Counted from the first letter of the stretch, positions 31,485-41,706 are shown. The stretch: DNA of 64,000 bases from Streptomyces sp. Ag109_O5-10 (GCF_900105755.1 NZ_FNTQ01000001.1:5766001-5830000), one strand, 5' to 3'. Numbers and translations are program-made. The notes: generated from the letters alone by a model not told the origin.

Positions 31485-32918
31485 ATGACCGCCCTTGAGC
31501 CGAGCGACGCCGTTGTCGCGGACGAGACCCCCGACAGAGCCGGCGCGGGGGGTGTGCTGGGGCGGTCGTACCGGGCGCTGAGCGTCGGGATCGTCTCCGT
31601 CGTGCTGCTGATCGCCTTCGAGGCGACCGCGGTGGGTACGGCGATGCCGGTCGCGGCCCGGGAGCTGGACGGGGTGTCGCGGTACGCGTTCGCCTTCTCC
31701 GGGTACTTCACGACCAGCCTGTTCGGGATGGTGCTGGCCGGGCAGTGGTCGGACCGGAAGGGGCCGCTCGGGGCGCTGACGGCGGGGATCGGAGGCTTCG
31801 CCGCCGGGCTGGTGGTGGCCGGGACCGCGCAGAGCATGTGGGTGTTCATCACCGGGCGGGCCGTGCAGGGGTTCGGCGGCGGGCTGGTCATCGTCGCGCT
31901 GTACGTCGTGGTGGGGCGGGCCTACCCGGAGCGGTTGCGGCCCGCGATCATGGCCGCGTTCGCCGCGGGCTGGGTGGTGCCGTCCATCGTCGGGCCGCTG
32001 GCCGCGGGCGCGGTGACCGAGCAGCTCGGGTGGCGGTGGGTGTTCCTGGGGATTCCGGTGCTCGTGGTCTTCCCGGTGGCGCTGGCCCTGCCGCAGATAC
32101 GGCGCCGGGCGGGCGGGCCGGTGGCGGCGGAAGGGGTGCGGCGGGCGTTCGACCGGCGGCGGATCCGGCTCGCCTTCGGCATCTCGCTCGGTGCGGGGCT
32201 GCTGCAGTACGCGGCGCAGGACCTGCGATGGGTGTCGGTGGTACCCGGACTGCTCGGTGGTGCGCTGTTGGTGCCCGCCGTGCTCGCGCTGCTGCCCCGC
32301 GGCACGTACCGGGCGGTGCGGGGCCTGCCCTCCGTCGTCCTGCTGCGCGGGGTCGCGGCCGGCGCGTTCGTCTCCGCCGAGTCCTTCGTGCCGTTGATGC
32401 TCGTCACCCAGCGGGGCCTGTCGCCCACCCTCGCCGGGTTCTCGCTGGCGGCCGGCGGGGTGACCTGGGCGGCGGGCTCGTGGGTGCAGGCGCGGCCGCG
32501 GATGGAGCCGTACCGGGAGCGGCTGATGACGCTCGGGATGGTGCTGGTGGCGGCGGCGGTCGCCGCGGCGCCCGCGGTGCTCGTGCCCGGCGTGCCGGTG
32601 TGGACCGTGGCCGTCGCCTGGGCCTTCGGCTGCTTCGGGATGGGCCTGGTGATCGCCTCGGCCAGCGTGCTGATGCTCCGGCTCTCGGCCCCGGCCGAGG
32701 CCGGCGCCAACTCCGCCGCCCTGCAGATCTCCGACGCCCTCTCCAATGTCGTGCTGCTCGCGGTGGCCGGTGCGGCCTTCGCCGCGCTCGGCGGCGGCAG
32801 CATGACGGGGGCGGCGGGCTCCGGTTCCCATCCGGCGGCCTTCGCCGCGGTGTTCCTGCCGATGGCGGCGGTGGCCCTCGCCGGGGCCTGGGTGACGACC
32901 CGGCTTCGTGATCTGTGA
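31485..32918 (+). CDS. MFS transporter (drug-efflux type)
   Basis: 477 aa with 12-14 predicted membrane helices. MFS motif A appears as LAGQWSDRKGP (about residues 85-95), and FGGGLVIVALYVVVGRAYPE (about 132-151) is the motif-B/C neighbourhood of proton-driven exporters. The substrate is unknown. ATG at 31485 is chosen; a GTG six bases earlier is equally possible and no clear ribosome-binding site is seen, so the transcript may be nearly leaderless. It is the first chromosomal gene right of the tRNA. Confidence 0.85.
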   Translation: MTALEPSDAVVADETPDRAGAGGVLGRSYRALSVGIVSVVLLIAFEATAVGTAMPVAARELDGVSRYAFAFSGYFTTSLFGMVLAGQWSDRKGPLGALTAGIGGFAAGLVVAGTAQSMWVFITGRAVQGFGGGLVIVALYVVVGRAYPERLRPAIMAAFAAGWVVPSIVGPLAAGAVTEQLGWRWVFLGIPVLVVFPVALALPQIRRRAGGPVAAEGVRRAFDRRRIRLAFGISLGAGLLQYAAQDLRWVSVVPGLLGGALLVPAVLALLPRGTYRAVRGLPSVVLLRGVAAGAFVSAESFVPLMLVTQRGLSPTLAGFSLAAGGVTWAAGSWVQARPRMEPYRERLMTLGMVLVAAAVAAAPAVLVPGVPVWTVAVAWAFGCFGMGLVIASASVLMLRLSAPAEAGANSAALQISDALSNVVLLAVAGAAFAALGGGSMTGAAGSGSHPAAFAAVFLPMAAVALAGAWVTTRLRDL

Positions 32919-33035
32919 CGTGGGTCCCACCCGAGGGGGAGGCGGCCTTGTCCGCGCGTTGACAGCCGTGGGGCGCCGGTAGGGTGGCCCGGTTGTCATA
33001 CGCAGCAGCCGCCCGACCCCCTTACTACGGAGACC

Positions 33036-34841
33036 GTGACTACCACCGCCGCTTTCCCGTCCTCCTCCAACTCCCATCACCTTTCGCCGGCCTTCCCGGG
33101 CCGGGCGCCCTGGGGTACCGCCAGCAAGCTGCGCGCCTGGCAGCAGGGGGCGATGGAGAAGTACGTCCAGGAGCAGCCGCGCGACTTCCTGGCCGTGGCC
33201 ACGCCGGGCGCCGGGAAGACGACGTTCGCGCTGACGCTCGCCTGGTGGCTGCTGCACCACCACGTCGTGCAGCAGGTCACCGTCGTCGCCCCCACCGAGC
33301 ACCTGAAGAAGCAGTGGGCTGAGGCCGCGGCGAGGATAGGGATCAAGCTCGACCCCGAGTACAGCGCCGGACCGCTCAGCCGGGAGTACGACGGGGTCGC
33401 CGTGACGTACGCCGGCGTCGGGGTGCGGCCGATGCTGCACCGCAACCGGTCCGAGCAGCGCAAGACCCTGGTGATCCTCGACGAGATCCACCACGCCGGT
33501 GACTCCAAGTCCTGGGGCGAGGCCTGCCTGGAGGCGTTCGAGCCCGCGACCCGGCGACTGGCCCTGACCGGTACGCCGTTCCGGTCGGACACCAACCCCA
33601 TCCCCTTCGTGACGTACGAGGAGGGGCAGGACGGGATCCGGCGGTCCGCGGCCGACTACACCTACGGGTACGGCGACGCGCTCGCCGACCACGTGGTCCG
33701 CCCCGTCATCTTCCTCTCCTACAGCGGCAACATGCGCTGGCGGACGAAGGCCGGTGACGAGATCGCCGCCCGGCTCGGCGAGCCGATGACCAAGGACGCG
33801 GTCAGCCAGGCCTGGCGTACGGCGCTGGATCCGCGCGGCGAGTGGATGCCGGCCGTGCTGCGCGCCGCCGACCAGCGGCTGACGGAGGTGCGGAAGGGGA
33901 TCCCGGACGCCGGGGCGCTCGTCATCGCCTCGGACCAGGACTCGGCCCGTGCCTACGCCAAGCTGATCCGTGAGATCACGGGGACGAAGGCGACCCTGGT
34001 CCTCTCCGACGACACGGGCGCGTCCAAGCGGATCGACGACTTCAGCGCGAGTGACGACCGGTGGATGGTCGCGGTGCGGATGGTGTCCGAGGGCGTCGAC
34101 GTGCCCCGGCTGGCGGTGGGGGTCTACGCGACGACCATCTCCACTCCGCTCTTCTTCGCCCAGGCCGTCGGCCGTTTCGTGCGGTCCCGGCGGCGCGGCG
34201 AGACCGCGTCCGTCTTCCTGCCGACCGTCCCCGATCTCCTCACCTTCGCCAACGAGATGGAGGTCGAGCGCGACCACGCCCTCGACAAGCCGAAGAAGGA
34301 CGGCGAGGAGGACCCGTACGCCGAGTCCGAGAAGGAGATGGAGGAGGCGAACAAGGAGCAGGACGAGGACACCGGCGAGCAGGAGCAGTTCGCCTTCGAG
34401 GCGCTGGAGTCCGAGGCCGTCTTCGACCGGGTGCTGTACGACGGCGCCGAGTTCGGCATGCAGGCCCACCCGGGGAGCGAGGAGGAGCAGGACTACCTCG
34501 GCATCCCGGGGCTCCTCGAACCCGACCAGGTGCAGCTGCTGTTGCAGAAGCGGCAGGCCCGGCAGATCGCGCACAGCCGCAAGAAGCCGGACGAGGAGGC
34601 CGACCTGCTGGAACTGCCCGCGGAGCGGCGGCCGGTCGTCTCCCACAAGGAGATGATGGAGCTGCGCAAGCAGCTGAACACGATGGTCAGCGCGTATGTG
34701 CATCAGAGCGGGAAGCCGCACGGGGTGATCCACACCGAGCTGCGCAGGGTGTGCGGGGGGCCGCCGAGTGCGGAGGCGACGGCGGGGCAGTTGCGGCAGC
34801 GGATCGCGAAGGTGCAGGAGTGGGCCACGCGGATGCGGTAG
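33036..34841 (+). CDS. DEAD/DEAH-box superfamily 2 helicase-like protein
   Basis: 601 aa. Motif I is ATPGAGKTT (K61), motif II DEIHH (D149-H152 plus His), motif III LTGTPF, and motif VI lies in QAVGRFVRSRRRGE. After the two RecA-like domains comes a Glu/Asp/Lys-rich stretch (about 410-450) and a C-terminal extension with no known fold. The type is common in Streptomyces as a single chromosomal gene, and its nucleic-acid substrate is unknown. GTG at 33036 with TACGGAGACC upstream. Confidence 0.88.
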   Translation: MTTTAAFPSSSNSHHLSPAFPGRAPWGTASKLRAWQQGAMEKYVQEQPRDFLAVATPGAGKTTFALTLAWWLLHHHVVQQVTVVAPTEHLKKQWAEAAARIGIKLDPEYSAGPLSREYDGVAVTYAGVGVRPMLHRNRSEQRKTLVILDEIHHAGDSKSWGEACLEAFEPATRRLALTGTPFRSDTNPIPFVTYEEGQDGIRRSAADYTYGYGDALADHVVRPVIFLSYSGNMRWRTKAGDEIAARLGEPMTKDAVSQAWRTALDPRGEWMPAVLRAADQRLTEVRKGIPDAGALVIASDQDSARAYAKLIREITGTKATLVLSDDTGASKRIDDFSASDDRWMVAVRMVSEGVDVPRLAVGVYATTISTPLFFAQAVGRFVRSRRRGETASVFLPTVPDLLTFANEMEVERDHALDKPKKDGEEDPYAESEKEMEEANKEQDEDTGEQEQFAFEALESEAVFDRVLYDGAEFGMQAHPGSEEEQDYLGIPGLLEPDQVQLLLQKRQARQIAHSRKKPDEEADLLELPAERRPVVSHKEMMELRKQLNTMVSAYVHQSGKPHGVIHTELRRVCGGPPSAEATAGQLRQRIAKVQEWATRMR

Positions 34842-35207
34842 TCGGTCGGCCGCGGGTGGACGGGGGCTTGGTCACGCAGTTCCTCCCCCAGCCTTCGGCC
34901 GGGGGGACCCCCAGCGCCCCTGTGGGGCGCGATGGTGAACGCATACCGACACAAAGCGCAGTAGTCCGTACCGCTGCGTGACCGGATTCTGGACGGAGGC
35001 TTCCGCTCAGCGAACCCGCACCGCTACTGTCCCGCTACGCACACGCCCCGTGGCAGCGCCGCCGCGGAGCGCAGCCGTGAAGCGACTGGGCCCGGAGCCG
35101 CCGGGCCGCCATGCCGATCGGCGGCCTCTGAAGCGCGTCGCTGACGGGACTCGGTGACGCACCGCCGCGTCGGAGGTTGCCGACCTCACCACTAAGGAGT
35201 GGGCGTC
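34842..35207. other. Gene-free stretch with GC hairpins upstream of the IclR gene
   Basis: It contains nested inverted G/C runs around 34884-34930 (CCCCCAGCCTTCGGCCGGGGGG and GCGCCCCTGTGGGGCGC-like words), similar to the hairpins at 4731-4784, and probably ends the helicase transcript. The remaining 270 bases show no gene; they should contain the IclR promoter. Confidence 0.5.
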
Positions 35208-35849
35208 GTGACCGCGGAGACCTCTCAGACGCTCGACCGGGGCCTCAGGGTCCTCAAACTGCTGGCCGACACGGACCACGGGCTGACCGTCACCGAGCTT
35301 TCCAACAAACTGGGCGTGAACCGGACCGTGGTGTACCGGTTGCTCGCCACGCTTGAACAGCATGCGCTGGTACGGCGCGACCTGGGCGGGCGAGCCCGGG
35401 TCGGGCTGGGAGTGCTGCGTCTTGGCCGGCAGGTGCATCCGCTGGTACGGGAAGCGGCGCTGCCGGCGCTGCGATCGCTCGCCGAGGACATCGGGGCGAC
35501 CGCCCACCTGACCCTGGTCGACGGGACCGAGGCGCTCGCCGTCGCGGTCGTCGAGCCGACCTGGACCGACTATCACGTGGCCTACCGGGCCGGGTTCCGG
35601 CACCCGCTGGACCGCGGCGCCGCCGGCAGGGCGATCCTGGCCGCCCGGCACTCGGCGCGGGACGACCCCGGGTACACGCTGACCCACGGCGAACTGGAGG
35701 CCGGGGCGAGCGGGGCCGCTGCGCCGCTGATCGGGGTCACCGGCGTCGAGGGCAGTGTGGGGGTCGTGATGCTGGCCGACGCCGTACCGGAACGGGTCGG
35801 CGCGCGGGTCATGGACGCGGCCCGGGAGGTCGCGGAGGCGCTGCGCTGA
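35208..35849 (+). CDS. IclR family transcriptional regulator
   Basis: 213 aa. The winged helix-turn-helix LTVTELSNKLGVNRTVVYRLLATLEQH spans about 25-51. The C-terminal effector domain follows (LPALRSLAEDIGATAHLTLV, about 85-104), somewhat shorter than the usual 250 aa. GTG at 35208 has AAGGAG eight bases upstream. Effector and targets are unknown; no catabolic operon is adjacent. Confidence 0.88.
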   Translation: MTAETSQTLDRGLRVLKLLADTDHGLTVTELSNKLGVNRTVVYRLLATLEQHALVRRDLGGRARVGLGVLRLGRQVHPLVREAALPALRSLAEDIGATAHLTLVDGTEALAVAVVEPTWTDYHVAYRAGFRHPLDRGAAGRAILAARHSARDDPGYTLTHGELEAGASGAAAPLIGVTGVEGSVGVVMLADAVPERVGARVMDAAREVAEALR

Positions 35850-35940
35850 GGGACGGCAGCCGCGCGGACGGCGGCCGAGGCGGTGCCGTGGGCGGGGTCG
35901 GGGCGGTGGCCTGAACAGGTCGCCACGTTAGATTGACTCC

Positions 35941-36729
35941 GTGCTCTCACGTCTCACGCGTCTCCAGGCCGTCGCCGTCTGTGCGGTTCCCGTCGTGGCT
36001 CTGATCGGTACGGCCGTCTTCGCGCCGTTGCCGTTCTCGGTGGCCCAGCCCGGGATGACGGCGAACGTGCTCGGCGCCAACAAGGGCACCCCGGTGATCA
36101 CCGTCTCCGGGGCGCCCACCCGCACCACCACCGGGCAGCTGCGGATGACGACGATCGAGGCGACCGGGCCGGACGCGCGGGTCTCGCTCGGCGACGTGCT
36201 CGGCAACTGGTTCCGGACGGACCGGGCCGTGATGCCGCGCGACTCGGTCTACCCGAGCGGCAACAACGTCCAGGAGATCGAGCAGCACAACACCGAGCAG
36301 ATGCAGCAGTCGCAGGACGCGGCGACCCAGGCCGCGCTGAAGTACCTCGACCTGAGCGCGGGCAAGGTCAAGGTGACCCTGAAGCTGGCCGATGTGGGCG
36401 GGCCGAGCGCGGGGTTGCTGTTCTCGCTCGGGATCATCGACAAGCTGGACGGGAACGGCAGCGGGGGCGACCTCACCGGGGGGAAGAACATCGCCGGCAC
36501 CGGGACCATCAGCGCGGACGGCGCGGTGGGGGCCGTGGGCGGGGTCGCGCTGAAGACGCAGGCCGCGCGGCGGGACGGGGCGACGGTGTTTCTCGTGCCC
36601 GAGGACGAGTGTGCCGATGCGAAGGCGGAGTTGCCGAAGGGGTTGCGGTTGGTGCCGGTGACGACGCTGAAGGGGGCCGTGTCCGATCTGGTGGCGCTGG
36701 AGAAGGGGGCGAAGGTCCCCGCCTGCTGA
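35941..36729 (+). CDS. Secreted or membrane-anchored S16 (Lon-like) serine protease
   Basis: 262 aa. An N-terminal hydrophobic segment (AVAVCAVPVVALIGTAVFAPL, about 10-30) anchors or exports it. The C-terminal part is the Lon proteolytic domain with the Ser-Lys dyad: GGPSAGLLF gives S156 and GVALKTQAA gives K205. No PDZ domain is present, unlike YlbL-type relatives. Substrate unknown. GTG at 35941. It ends three bases before the convergent Lrp gene. Confidence 0.85.
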   Translation: MLSRLTRLQAVAVCAVPVVALIGTAVFAPLPFSVAQPGMTANVLGANKGTPVITVSGAPTRTTTGQLRMTTIEATGPDARVSLGDVLGNWFRTDRAVMPRDSVYPSGNNVQEIEQHNTEQMQQSQDAATQAALKYLDLSAGKVKVTLKLADVGGPSAGLLFSLGIIDKLDGNGSGGDLTGGKNIAGTGTISADGAVGAVGGVALKTQAARRDGATVFLVPEDECADAKAELPKGLRLVPVTTLKGAVSDLVALEKGAKVPAC

Positions 36730-36732
36730 GCC

Positions 36733-37209
36733 TCACCCTTCGCTGTCCGCGGCGGCCTGTTCCACCAGCGGGATGATCCGCAGCGGTACGGGGTTCTCCA
36801 TGACGATCGCCGTGGAGGCACGGACGATGCCCTCGAAACCGACGACCCGGTCGATCACCCGTTGGAGGTCGGCGTTGGAGCGGGCCACCAGGCGGCACTG
36901 CATGTCGCCGGTGCCGGTGGTGGTGTGGAGTTCCAGCACCTCCGGCACGGTCGCCAGGTGCGCTCGTACGTCCGGGCCCTGGCCCTGCCGGATCTGCAGG
37001 GTGGCGAACGCGGTGACCGGGTAGCCGAGGGCCGCGGGGTCCACCTGGGGGCCGAACCCCTGGATCACGCCGTTCGACTGGAGCCGGTCCAGGCGGGCCT
37101 GCACGGTCCCACGGGCCACACCCAGCCTCCGGGACATCTCCAGGACCCCGATGCGCGGCTCCCGGGCCAGCAGCACCAGGATCCGCCCGTCCAGATGATC
37201 GATCGCCAT
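36733..37209 (-). CDS. Lrp/AsnC family regulator divergent from hpd
   Basis: 158 aa. The N-terminal helix-turn-helix (LDGRILVLLAREPRIGVLEM, RRLGVARGTVQARLDRL, about 6-43) precedes the RAM ligand-binding domain (about 65-145). Such genes beside 4-hydroxyphenylpyruvate dioxygenase usually respond to aromatic amino acids or their keto acids and control hpd. The shared 123-bp region includes AT-rich sequence suitable for divergent promoters. CGGAGGCG lies before its ATG. Confidence 0.9.
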   Translation of the reverse strand: MAIDHLDGRILVLLAREPRIGVLEMSRRLGVARGTVQARLDRLQSNGVIQGFGPQVDPAALGYPVTAFATLQIRQGQGPDVRAHLATVPEVLELHTTTGTGDMQCRLVARSNADLQRVIDRVVGFEGIVRASTAIVMENPVPLRIIPLVEQAAADSEG

Positions 37210-37332
37210 GGCCCGCCTCCGGATTGGTCACCCTGTACAGAAAGTCCGCCCGTACGGCCGTACTGCTGAGCATATTGCCCAGGAGAAAGGCCATCTGTTG
37301 CGCACCTTGCGGGGCGGGTTCACGCTTCGGCC

Positions 37333-38481
37333 ATGACGCAGACCACACAGCACACTCCCGCCGCGGCCGCCCGGCGGAATGACCCCTTCCCGGTCAAGGG
37401 AATGGACGCCGTCGTCTTCGCCGTGGGCAACGCCAAGCAGGCCGCCCACTACTACTCCACCGCCTTCGGCATGCGGCTGGTCGCGTACTCCGGTCCGGAG
37501 ACCGGCAGCCGCGAGACCGCCAGCTACGTGCTGGAGAACGGCTCGGCCCGGTTCGTCCTCACCTCCGTGATCAAGCCGGACACCGAGTGGGGCCACTTCC
37601 TCTCCCGGCACGTGGCCGAGCACGGCGACGGGGTCGTCGACCTCGCCATCGAGGTGCCGGACGCCCGCGCCGCGTACGCCTACGCGGTGGAGCACGGCGC
37701 GCGGTCGGTGGCCGAACCGTACGAACTCAAGGACGAGCACGGCACCGTCGTCCTCGCCGCGATCGCCACGTACGGCGAGACCCGCCACACCCTCGTCGAG
37801 CGCACCGGCTACGACGGCCCGTACCTGCCGGGCTTCACCGCCGCGTCCCCGATCGTCGAACCCCCCGCCCGCCGTACCTTCCAGGCCGTCGACCACTGCG
37901 TCGGCAACGTCGAACTCGGCCGCATGAACGAGTGGGTCGGCTTCTACAACAAGGTCATGGGCTTCACGAACATGAAGGAGTTCGTGGGCGACGACATCGC
38001 CACCGAGTACAGCGCGCTGATGTCGAAGGTGGTCGCCGACGGCACCCTCAAGGTCAAGTTCCCGATCAACGAACCGGCGATCGCGAAGAAGAAGTCGCAG
38101 ATCGACGAGTACCTGGAGTTCTACGGCGGGGCGGGCGTCCAGCACATCGCGCTCAACACCAACGACATCGTCGAGACGGTACGGACCATGCGCGCGGCCG
38201 GCGTCGAGTTCCTGGACACCCCCGGCTCGTACTACGACACCCTCGGCGAGTGGGTCGGCGACACCCGCGTCCCGATCGACACCCTGCGCGAGCTGAAGAT
38301 CCTCGCCGACCGTGACGAGGACGGCTACCTGCTGCAGATCTTCACCAAGCCGGTCCAGGACCGCCCGACCGTCTTCTTCGAGATCATCGAACGCCACGGC
38401 TCCATGGGCTTCGGCAAGGGCAACTTCAAGGCCCTCTTCGAAGCGATCGAACGCGAACAGGACCGCCGCGGCAACCTGTGA
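37333..38481 (+). CDS. hpd: 4-hydroxyphenylpyruvate dioxygenase
   Basis: Converts 4-hydroxyphenylpyruvate to homogentisate in tyrosine breakdown, which also feeds ochronotic pigment. 382 aa, normal length. The iron ligands are H188 (VDHCVGNVE), H271 (VQHIALNT) and E350 (FFEIIERHG). The C-terminus SMGFGKGNFKALFEAIE matches the family's gating helix. Divergent from the Lrp regulator, with no downstream gene on the same strand. Confidence 0.96.
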   Translation: MTQTTQHTPAAAARRNDPFPVKGMDAVVFAVGNAKQAAHYYSTAFGMRLVAYSGPETGSRETASYVLENGSARFVLTSVIKPDTEWGHFLSRHVAEHGDGVVDLAIEVPDARAAYAYAVEHGARSVAEPYELKDEHGTVVLAAIATYGETRHTLVERTGYDGPYLPGFTAASPIVEPPARRTFQAVDHCVGNVELGRMNEWVGFYNKVMGFTNMKEFVGDDIATEYSALMSKVVADGTLKVKFPINEPAIAKKKSQIDEYLEFYGGAGVQHIALNTNDIVETVRTMRAAGVEFLDTPGSYYDTLGEWVGDTRVPIDTLRELKILADRDEDGYLLQIFTKPVQDRPTVFFEIIERHGSMGFGKGNFKALFEAIEREQDRRGNL

Positions 38482-38713
38482 CCCACCCCCTCACCCGGGT
38501 CGCGCCGCGATGGCCGGGCGCCGTCGCGGCGGAAAGAGGACGCGTGAGTTCCGAGGCGTGCCGGTTCCCCTCGTGCCGCCGCGACGGCGCTCGGGCCGGA
38601 CGGCGCCTTTCGGCGGTGCCCGGTGACCGTCGTGGTGGGCGGGTGAGGCGGCGCCTTCCTTTCGGGCCGTGACGGTGGGTCCCGGCGGGGCCGCCCGCGC
38701 GGTTGCCTCCGGC

Positions 38714-40216
38714 CTACTGCGGTAGTTCCTCGTTCGGGGGCTGGTTGCCGAGGGCCGTGAGGGCGGTGCGGGCGGCCGGGCTCTGGAGGGGCGAGAAGTA
38801 GGGGTTGATGCGGAGGGCGTCCTGGAGGTGGCGGCGGGCGGGGGCCTCCAGGTCCAGGTCGCGTTCGATCATGCCCCGGTGGAAGGCGTACGGCGCGCTG
38901 CGCACCCCGCCGCCCTTGGTCGAGTCGGTCGCGATCGAGGCGTAGCGCAGCGCCTCCTTGTCGTCGCCGGCCCGGTGCAGGGCCCAGCCCAGCGCGTCCG
39001 CGACCTCGATGCCGGGCTGGCGCTCCCACTCCGCCGTCAGCCGCTCCAGCGCCTCCTGGACGTCCCCGTGGTCCGCCTCGTACTGACCGATCACCAGGTC
39101 GTCGTCGACCCCGGCCGCCAGCTCCCGCCGTACCTGGGTCCGCATCAGCTCGTACTGCGCCTCCGCCTGCTGCCCCATCCCCAGCGACTCGTACAACTCG
39201 CCGAACTCCAGGGCGACCTGCGGAGCCGGCCGGTGCGCGAGCGCCCCCTGGTAGGCGGTCACCGCCTCCTGCGTACGGCCCAGCGCGGCCAGCGCCCGTC
39301 CCTGCCCGGCCCGCGCCGCCGACTGGTCGGGGTCCAGGCGCACGGCCGCCGTGAAGTGCCGCAGCGCGTCCTCCCGGTCGCCCCGCTCCCAGGCCAGCTG
39401 CCCGGCCTGGCACAGGTACGCGGCCTGCTCGGCGGGCGTCCGGGCGGCCGCCGCCGCGTCGGTCACCTGGGCCACCGCGTCCTCCCGCCAGCCCCGGTCC
39501 CGGTACACCGCGGAGGCCCGCGCCATCACCGCCGGCCTCACGTCGGCCCGGACCTTCAGCGCCATCAGTTTGTCCAGCGCGGACCGGGCCGCCTTGTAGT
39601 CGCCGAGCCCGTTGTACGCGTCGATCAGCACCGGGTACGCCGGCCACCGTTTCGGCGCCGCCTTCAGCGCCTCCTCGCCGTACCGCCTGGCCTCCGCGAA
39701 GTCCCGGCGCGCCACGGCCAGCTCCGCCAGTCCGCCCAGCGCCGCCGTGTTGTTCTCGGCGGCCACCTTCAGGGAGGTCCCCAGCGCGCGCTCGGCCCGC
39801 GGGTAGTCGCGGGTGTCGGCGGTCCTGCGCGCCCGTTCGACGTACGCGGTCCCGAGCACCGCCCAGGCCGCCGCGTCCTTCGGCTGCGCCCGCACCCGCG
39901 CCTCGCGGGCGCCGATGAGCGTCGTGAGGTCCGGCAGCGCGGCGGGCAGGCCGTTCAGGACGGCTGTCTGCGCCGCCGTGGCCGCGGCCGCGCGGGCGGC
40001 GGCCTGGGCGCGCGGCCCGGCGGCCGGGGCCGACGCGGCGCGGTGCGGCTCGCGCGGCCACAACATCACCGTGCCGCCGGCCGCCACGCCGCCCACCAGC
40101 GCGACGACCAGCAGCCGGCGCAGCACCCGGCCGCGGCGGCGCGGTGGCGCCGGTTCCGGGAGCAGCGAGGTGGCCGGTGGGGACGGTCGGTTATCCAGCG
40201 CGCACATGACGGACAC
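38714..40216 (-). CDS. Tetratricopeptide-repeat membrane-anchored protein
   Basis: 500 aa. A basic, Pro-rich N-terminus and one membrane helix (RRLLVVALVGGVAAGGTVML, about 33-52) are followed by Ala-rich helical repeats with TPR spacing across about 100-490 (for example AAWAVLGTAYVERARR, AGQLAWERGDREDALRHFTA, PYAFHRGMIERDLDLEAPAR). Probably extracytoplasmic scaffolding; partner unknown. Convergent with hpd, divergent from the oxidase gene. The start could be the ATG at 40216 or the one three codons later. Confidence 0.82.
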   Translation of the reverse strand: MSVMCALDNRPSPPATSLLPEPAPPRRRGRVLRRLLVVALVGGVAAGGTVMLWPREPHRAASAPAAGPRAQAAARAAAATAAQTAVLNGLPAALPDLTTLIGAREARVRAQPKDAAAWAVLGTAYVERARRTADTRDYPRAERALGTSLKVAAENNTAALGGLAELAVARRDFAEARRYGEEALKAAPKRWPAYPVLIDAYNGLGDYKAARSALDKLMALKVRADVRPAVMARASAVYRDRGWREDAVAQVTDAAAAARTPAEQAAYLCQAGQLAWERGDREDALRHFTAAVRLDPDQSAARAGQGRALAALGRTQEAVTAYQGALAHRPAPQVALEFGELYESLGMGQQAEAQYELMRTQVRRELAAGVDDDLVIGQYEADHGDVQEALERLTAEWERQPGIEVADALGWALHRAGDDKEALRYASIATDSTKGGGVRSAPYAFHRGMIERDLDLEAPARRHLQDALRINPYFSPLQSPAARTALTALGNQPPNEELPQ

Positions 40217-40305
40217 TGTGCGTCAGTACGACCACTGCATCCGGGCGGCCCAAGGAGGGCACCTGTGGGGTTCACACCGATGGCCCCGGGTGCGACGCTG
40301 TGATC

Positions 40306-41706
40306 ATGAGCCGTATCGAAGCGCCTCGGGACGAGGCCACCAGCAACCTCACCGACCGGCTCCTCGCGGGGCTGCCGGCCGACGCGGTCCTCGTCGATCC
40401 CGACGTGACCGCCTCCTACGCCAACGACATGGCGAGCTTCTGCCCGGCCGGCACCCCGGCCGTCGTCGTGCTGCCGCGCACGGTCGAGCAGGTCCAGCAC
40501 GTCATGCGCGTCGCCACCGACCTGCGCGTCCCGGTCGTCCCGCAGGGCGCCCGGACCGGCCTGTCCGGCGGCGCCAACGCCACCGACGGCTGCATCGCGC
40601 TGTCCCTGACCAAGATGGACCGCGTCCTGGAGATCTCGCCGGTGGACCGCGTCGCGGTCGTCGAGCCCGGCGTCGTCAACGCCACCTTCTCCCGCGCGGT
40701 CGAGGAACACGGCCTCTACTACCCGCCGGACCCCTCCAGCTGGGAGATGTGCACGATCGGCGGCAACATCGGCACGGCGTCGGGCGGCCTGTGCTGCGTG
40801 AAGTACGGGGTCACCGCCGAGTACGTGCTCGGCCTGGACGTCGTCCTCGCCGACGGCCGCCTGATGTCCACCGGCCGCCGCACGGCGAAGGGCGTCGCGG
40901 GGTACGACCTCACCCGCCTCTTCGTCGGCTCCGAGGGCTCGCTCGGCATCGTCGTACGGGCCGTGCTGGCGCTGAAGCCCAAGCCGCCGCAGCAGCTGGT
41001 GCTGGCCGCCGAGTTCGGCTCCGCGGCCGCCGCCTGCGAGGCGGTGTGCCGGATCATGGAGGGCGGCCACGTGCCGTCCCTGCTCGAACTGATGGACCGT
41101 ACGACCGTCAAGGCGGTCAACGAACTCACCCACATGGGTCTGCCGGAGTCCACCGAGGCGCTGCTGCTGGCCGCCTTCGACACTCCGGACCCGGCCGCCG
41201 ACCTCGCCGCCGTCGGCAAGCTGTGCGAGGCCGCCGGCGCCACCCAGGTGGTCCCGGCCGACGACGCCGTCGAGTCCGAACTCCTCCTCCAGGCCCGCCG
41301 TTCCTCGCTCGTCGCCCTGGAGGCCGTGAAGGGCACGACGATGATCGACGACGTGTGCGTGCCCCGCTCCCGGCTCGGCGACATGATCGAGGGCGTCGAG
41401 CGCATCGCGGCGAAGCACCGGCTGACCATCGGGGTCGTCGCGCACGCCGGCGACGGCAACACCCACCCCACGGTCTGCTTCGACGCCCAGGACGACGACG
41501 AGTGCCGCCGCGCCCGCGAGTCCTTCGACGAGATCATGGGCCTCGGTCTGGAGCTCGGCGGCACCATCACCGGCGAACACGGCGTCGGCGTCCTGAAGAA
41601 GGAGTGGCTGGCCCGGGAGCTCGGGCCGGTGGGGGTGGAGATGCAGCGGGCCGTGAAGCAGGTCTTCGACCCGCTGGGCATCCTCAACCCCGGCAAGCTG
41701 TTCTGA
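40306..41706 (+). CDS. FAD-linked oxidase, glycolate oxidase GlcD type
   Basis: 466 aa. The PCMH-type FAD domain carries PQGARTGLSGGAN (about 80-92) and TIGGNIGTASGG (about 150-161). The C-terminal FAD-oxidase domain ends with AHAGDGNTHP, GEHGVGVLKKEWL and DPLGILNPGKLF. It oxidises a 2-hydroxy acid such as glycolate or D-lactate. ATG at 40306 is preferred over the GTG two codons upstream. The last 76 coding bases and some flank are duplicated right after the stop. Confidence 0.9.
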   Translation: MSRIEAPRDEATSNLTDRLLAGLPADAVLVDPDVTASYANDMASFCPAGTPAVVVLPRTVEQVQHVMRVATDLRVPVVPQGARTGLSGGANATDGCIALSLTKMDRVLEISPVDRVAVVEPGVVNATFSRAVEEHGLYYPPDPSSWEMCTIGGNIGTASGGLCCVKYGVTAEYVLGLDVVLADGRLMSTGRRTAKGVAGYDLTRLFVGSEGSLGIVVRAVLALKPKPPQQLVLAAEFGSAAAACEAVCRIMEGGHVPSLLELMDRTTVKAVNELTHMGLPESTEALLLAAFDTPDPAADLAAVGKLCEAAGATQVVPADDAVESELLLQARRSSLVALEAVKGTTMIDDVCVPRSRLGDMIEGVERIAAKHRLTIGVVAHAGDGNTHPTVCFDAQDDDECRRARESFDEIMGLGLELGGTITGEHGVGVLKKEWLARELGPVGVEMQRAVKQVFDPLGILNPGKLF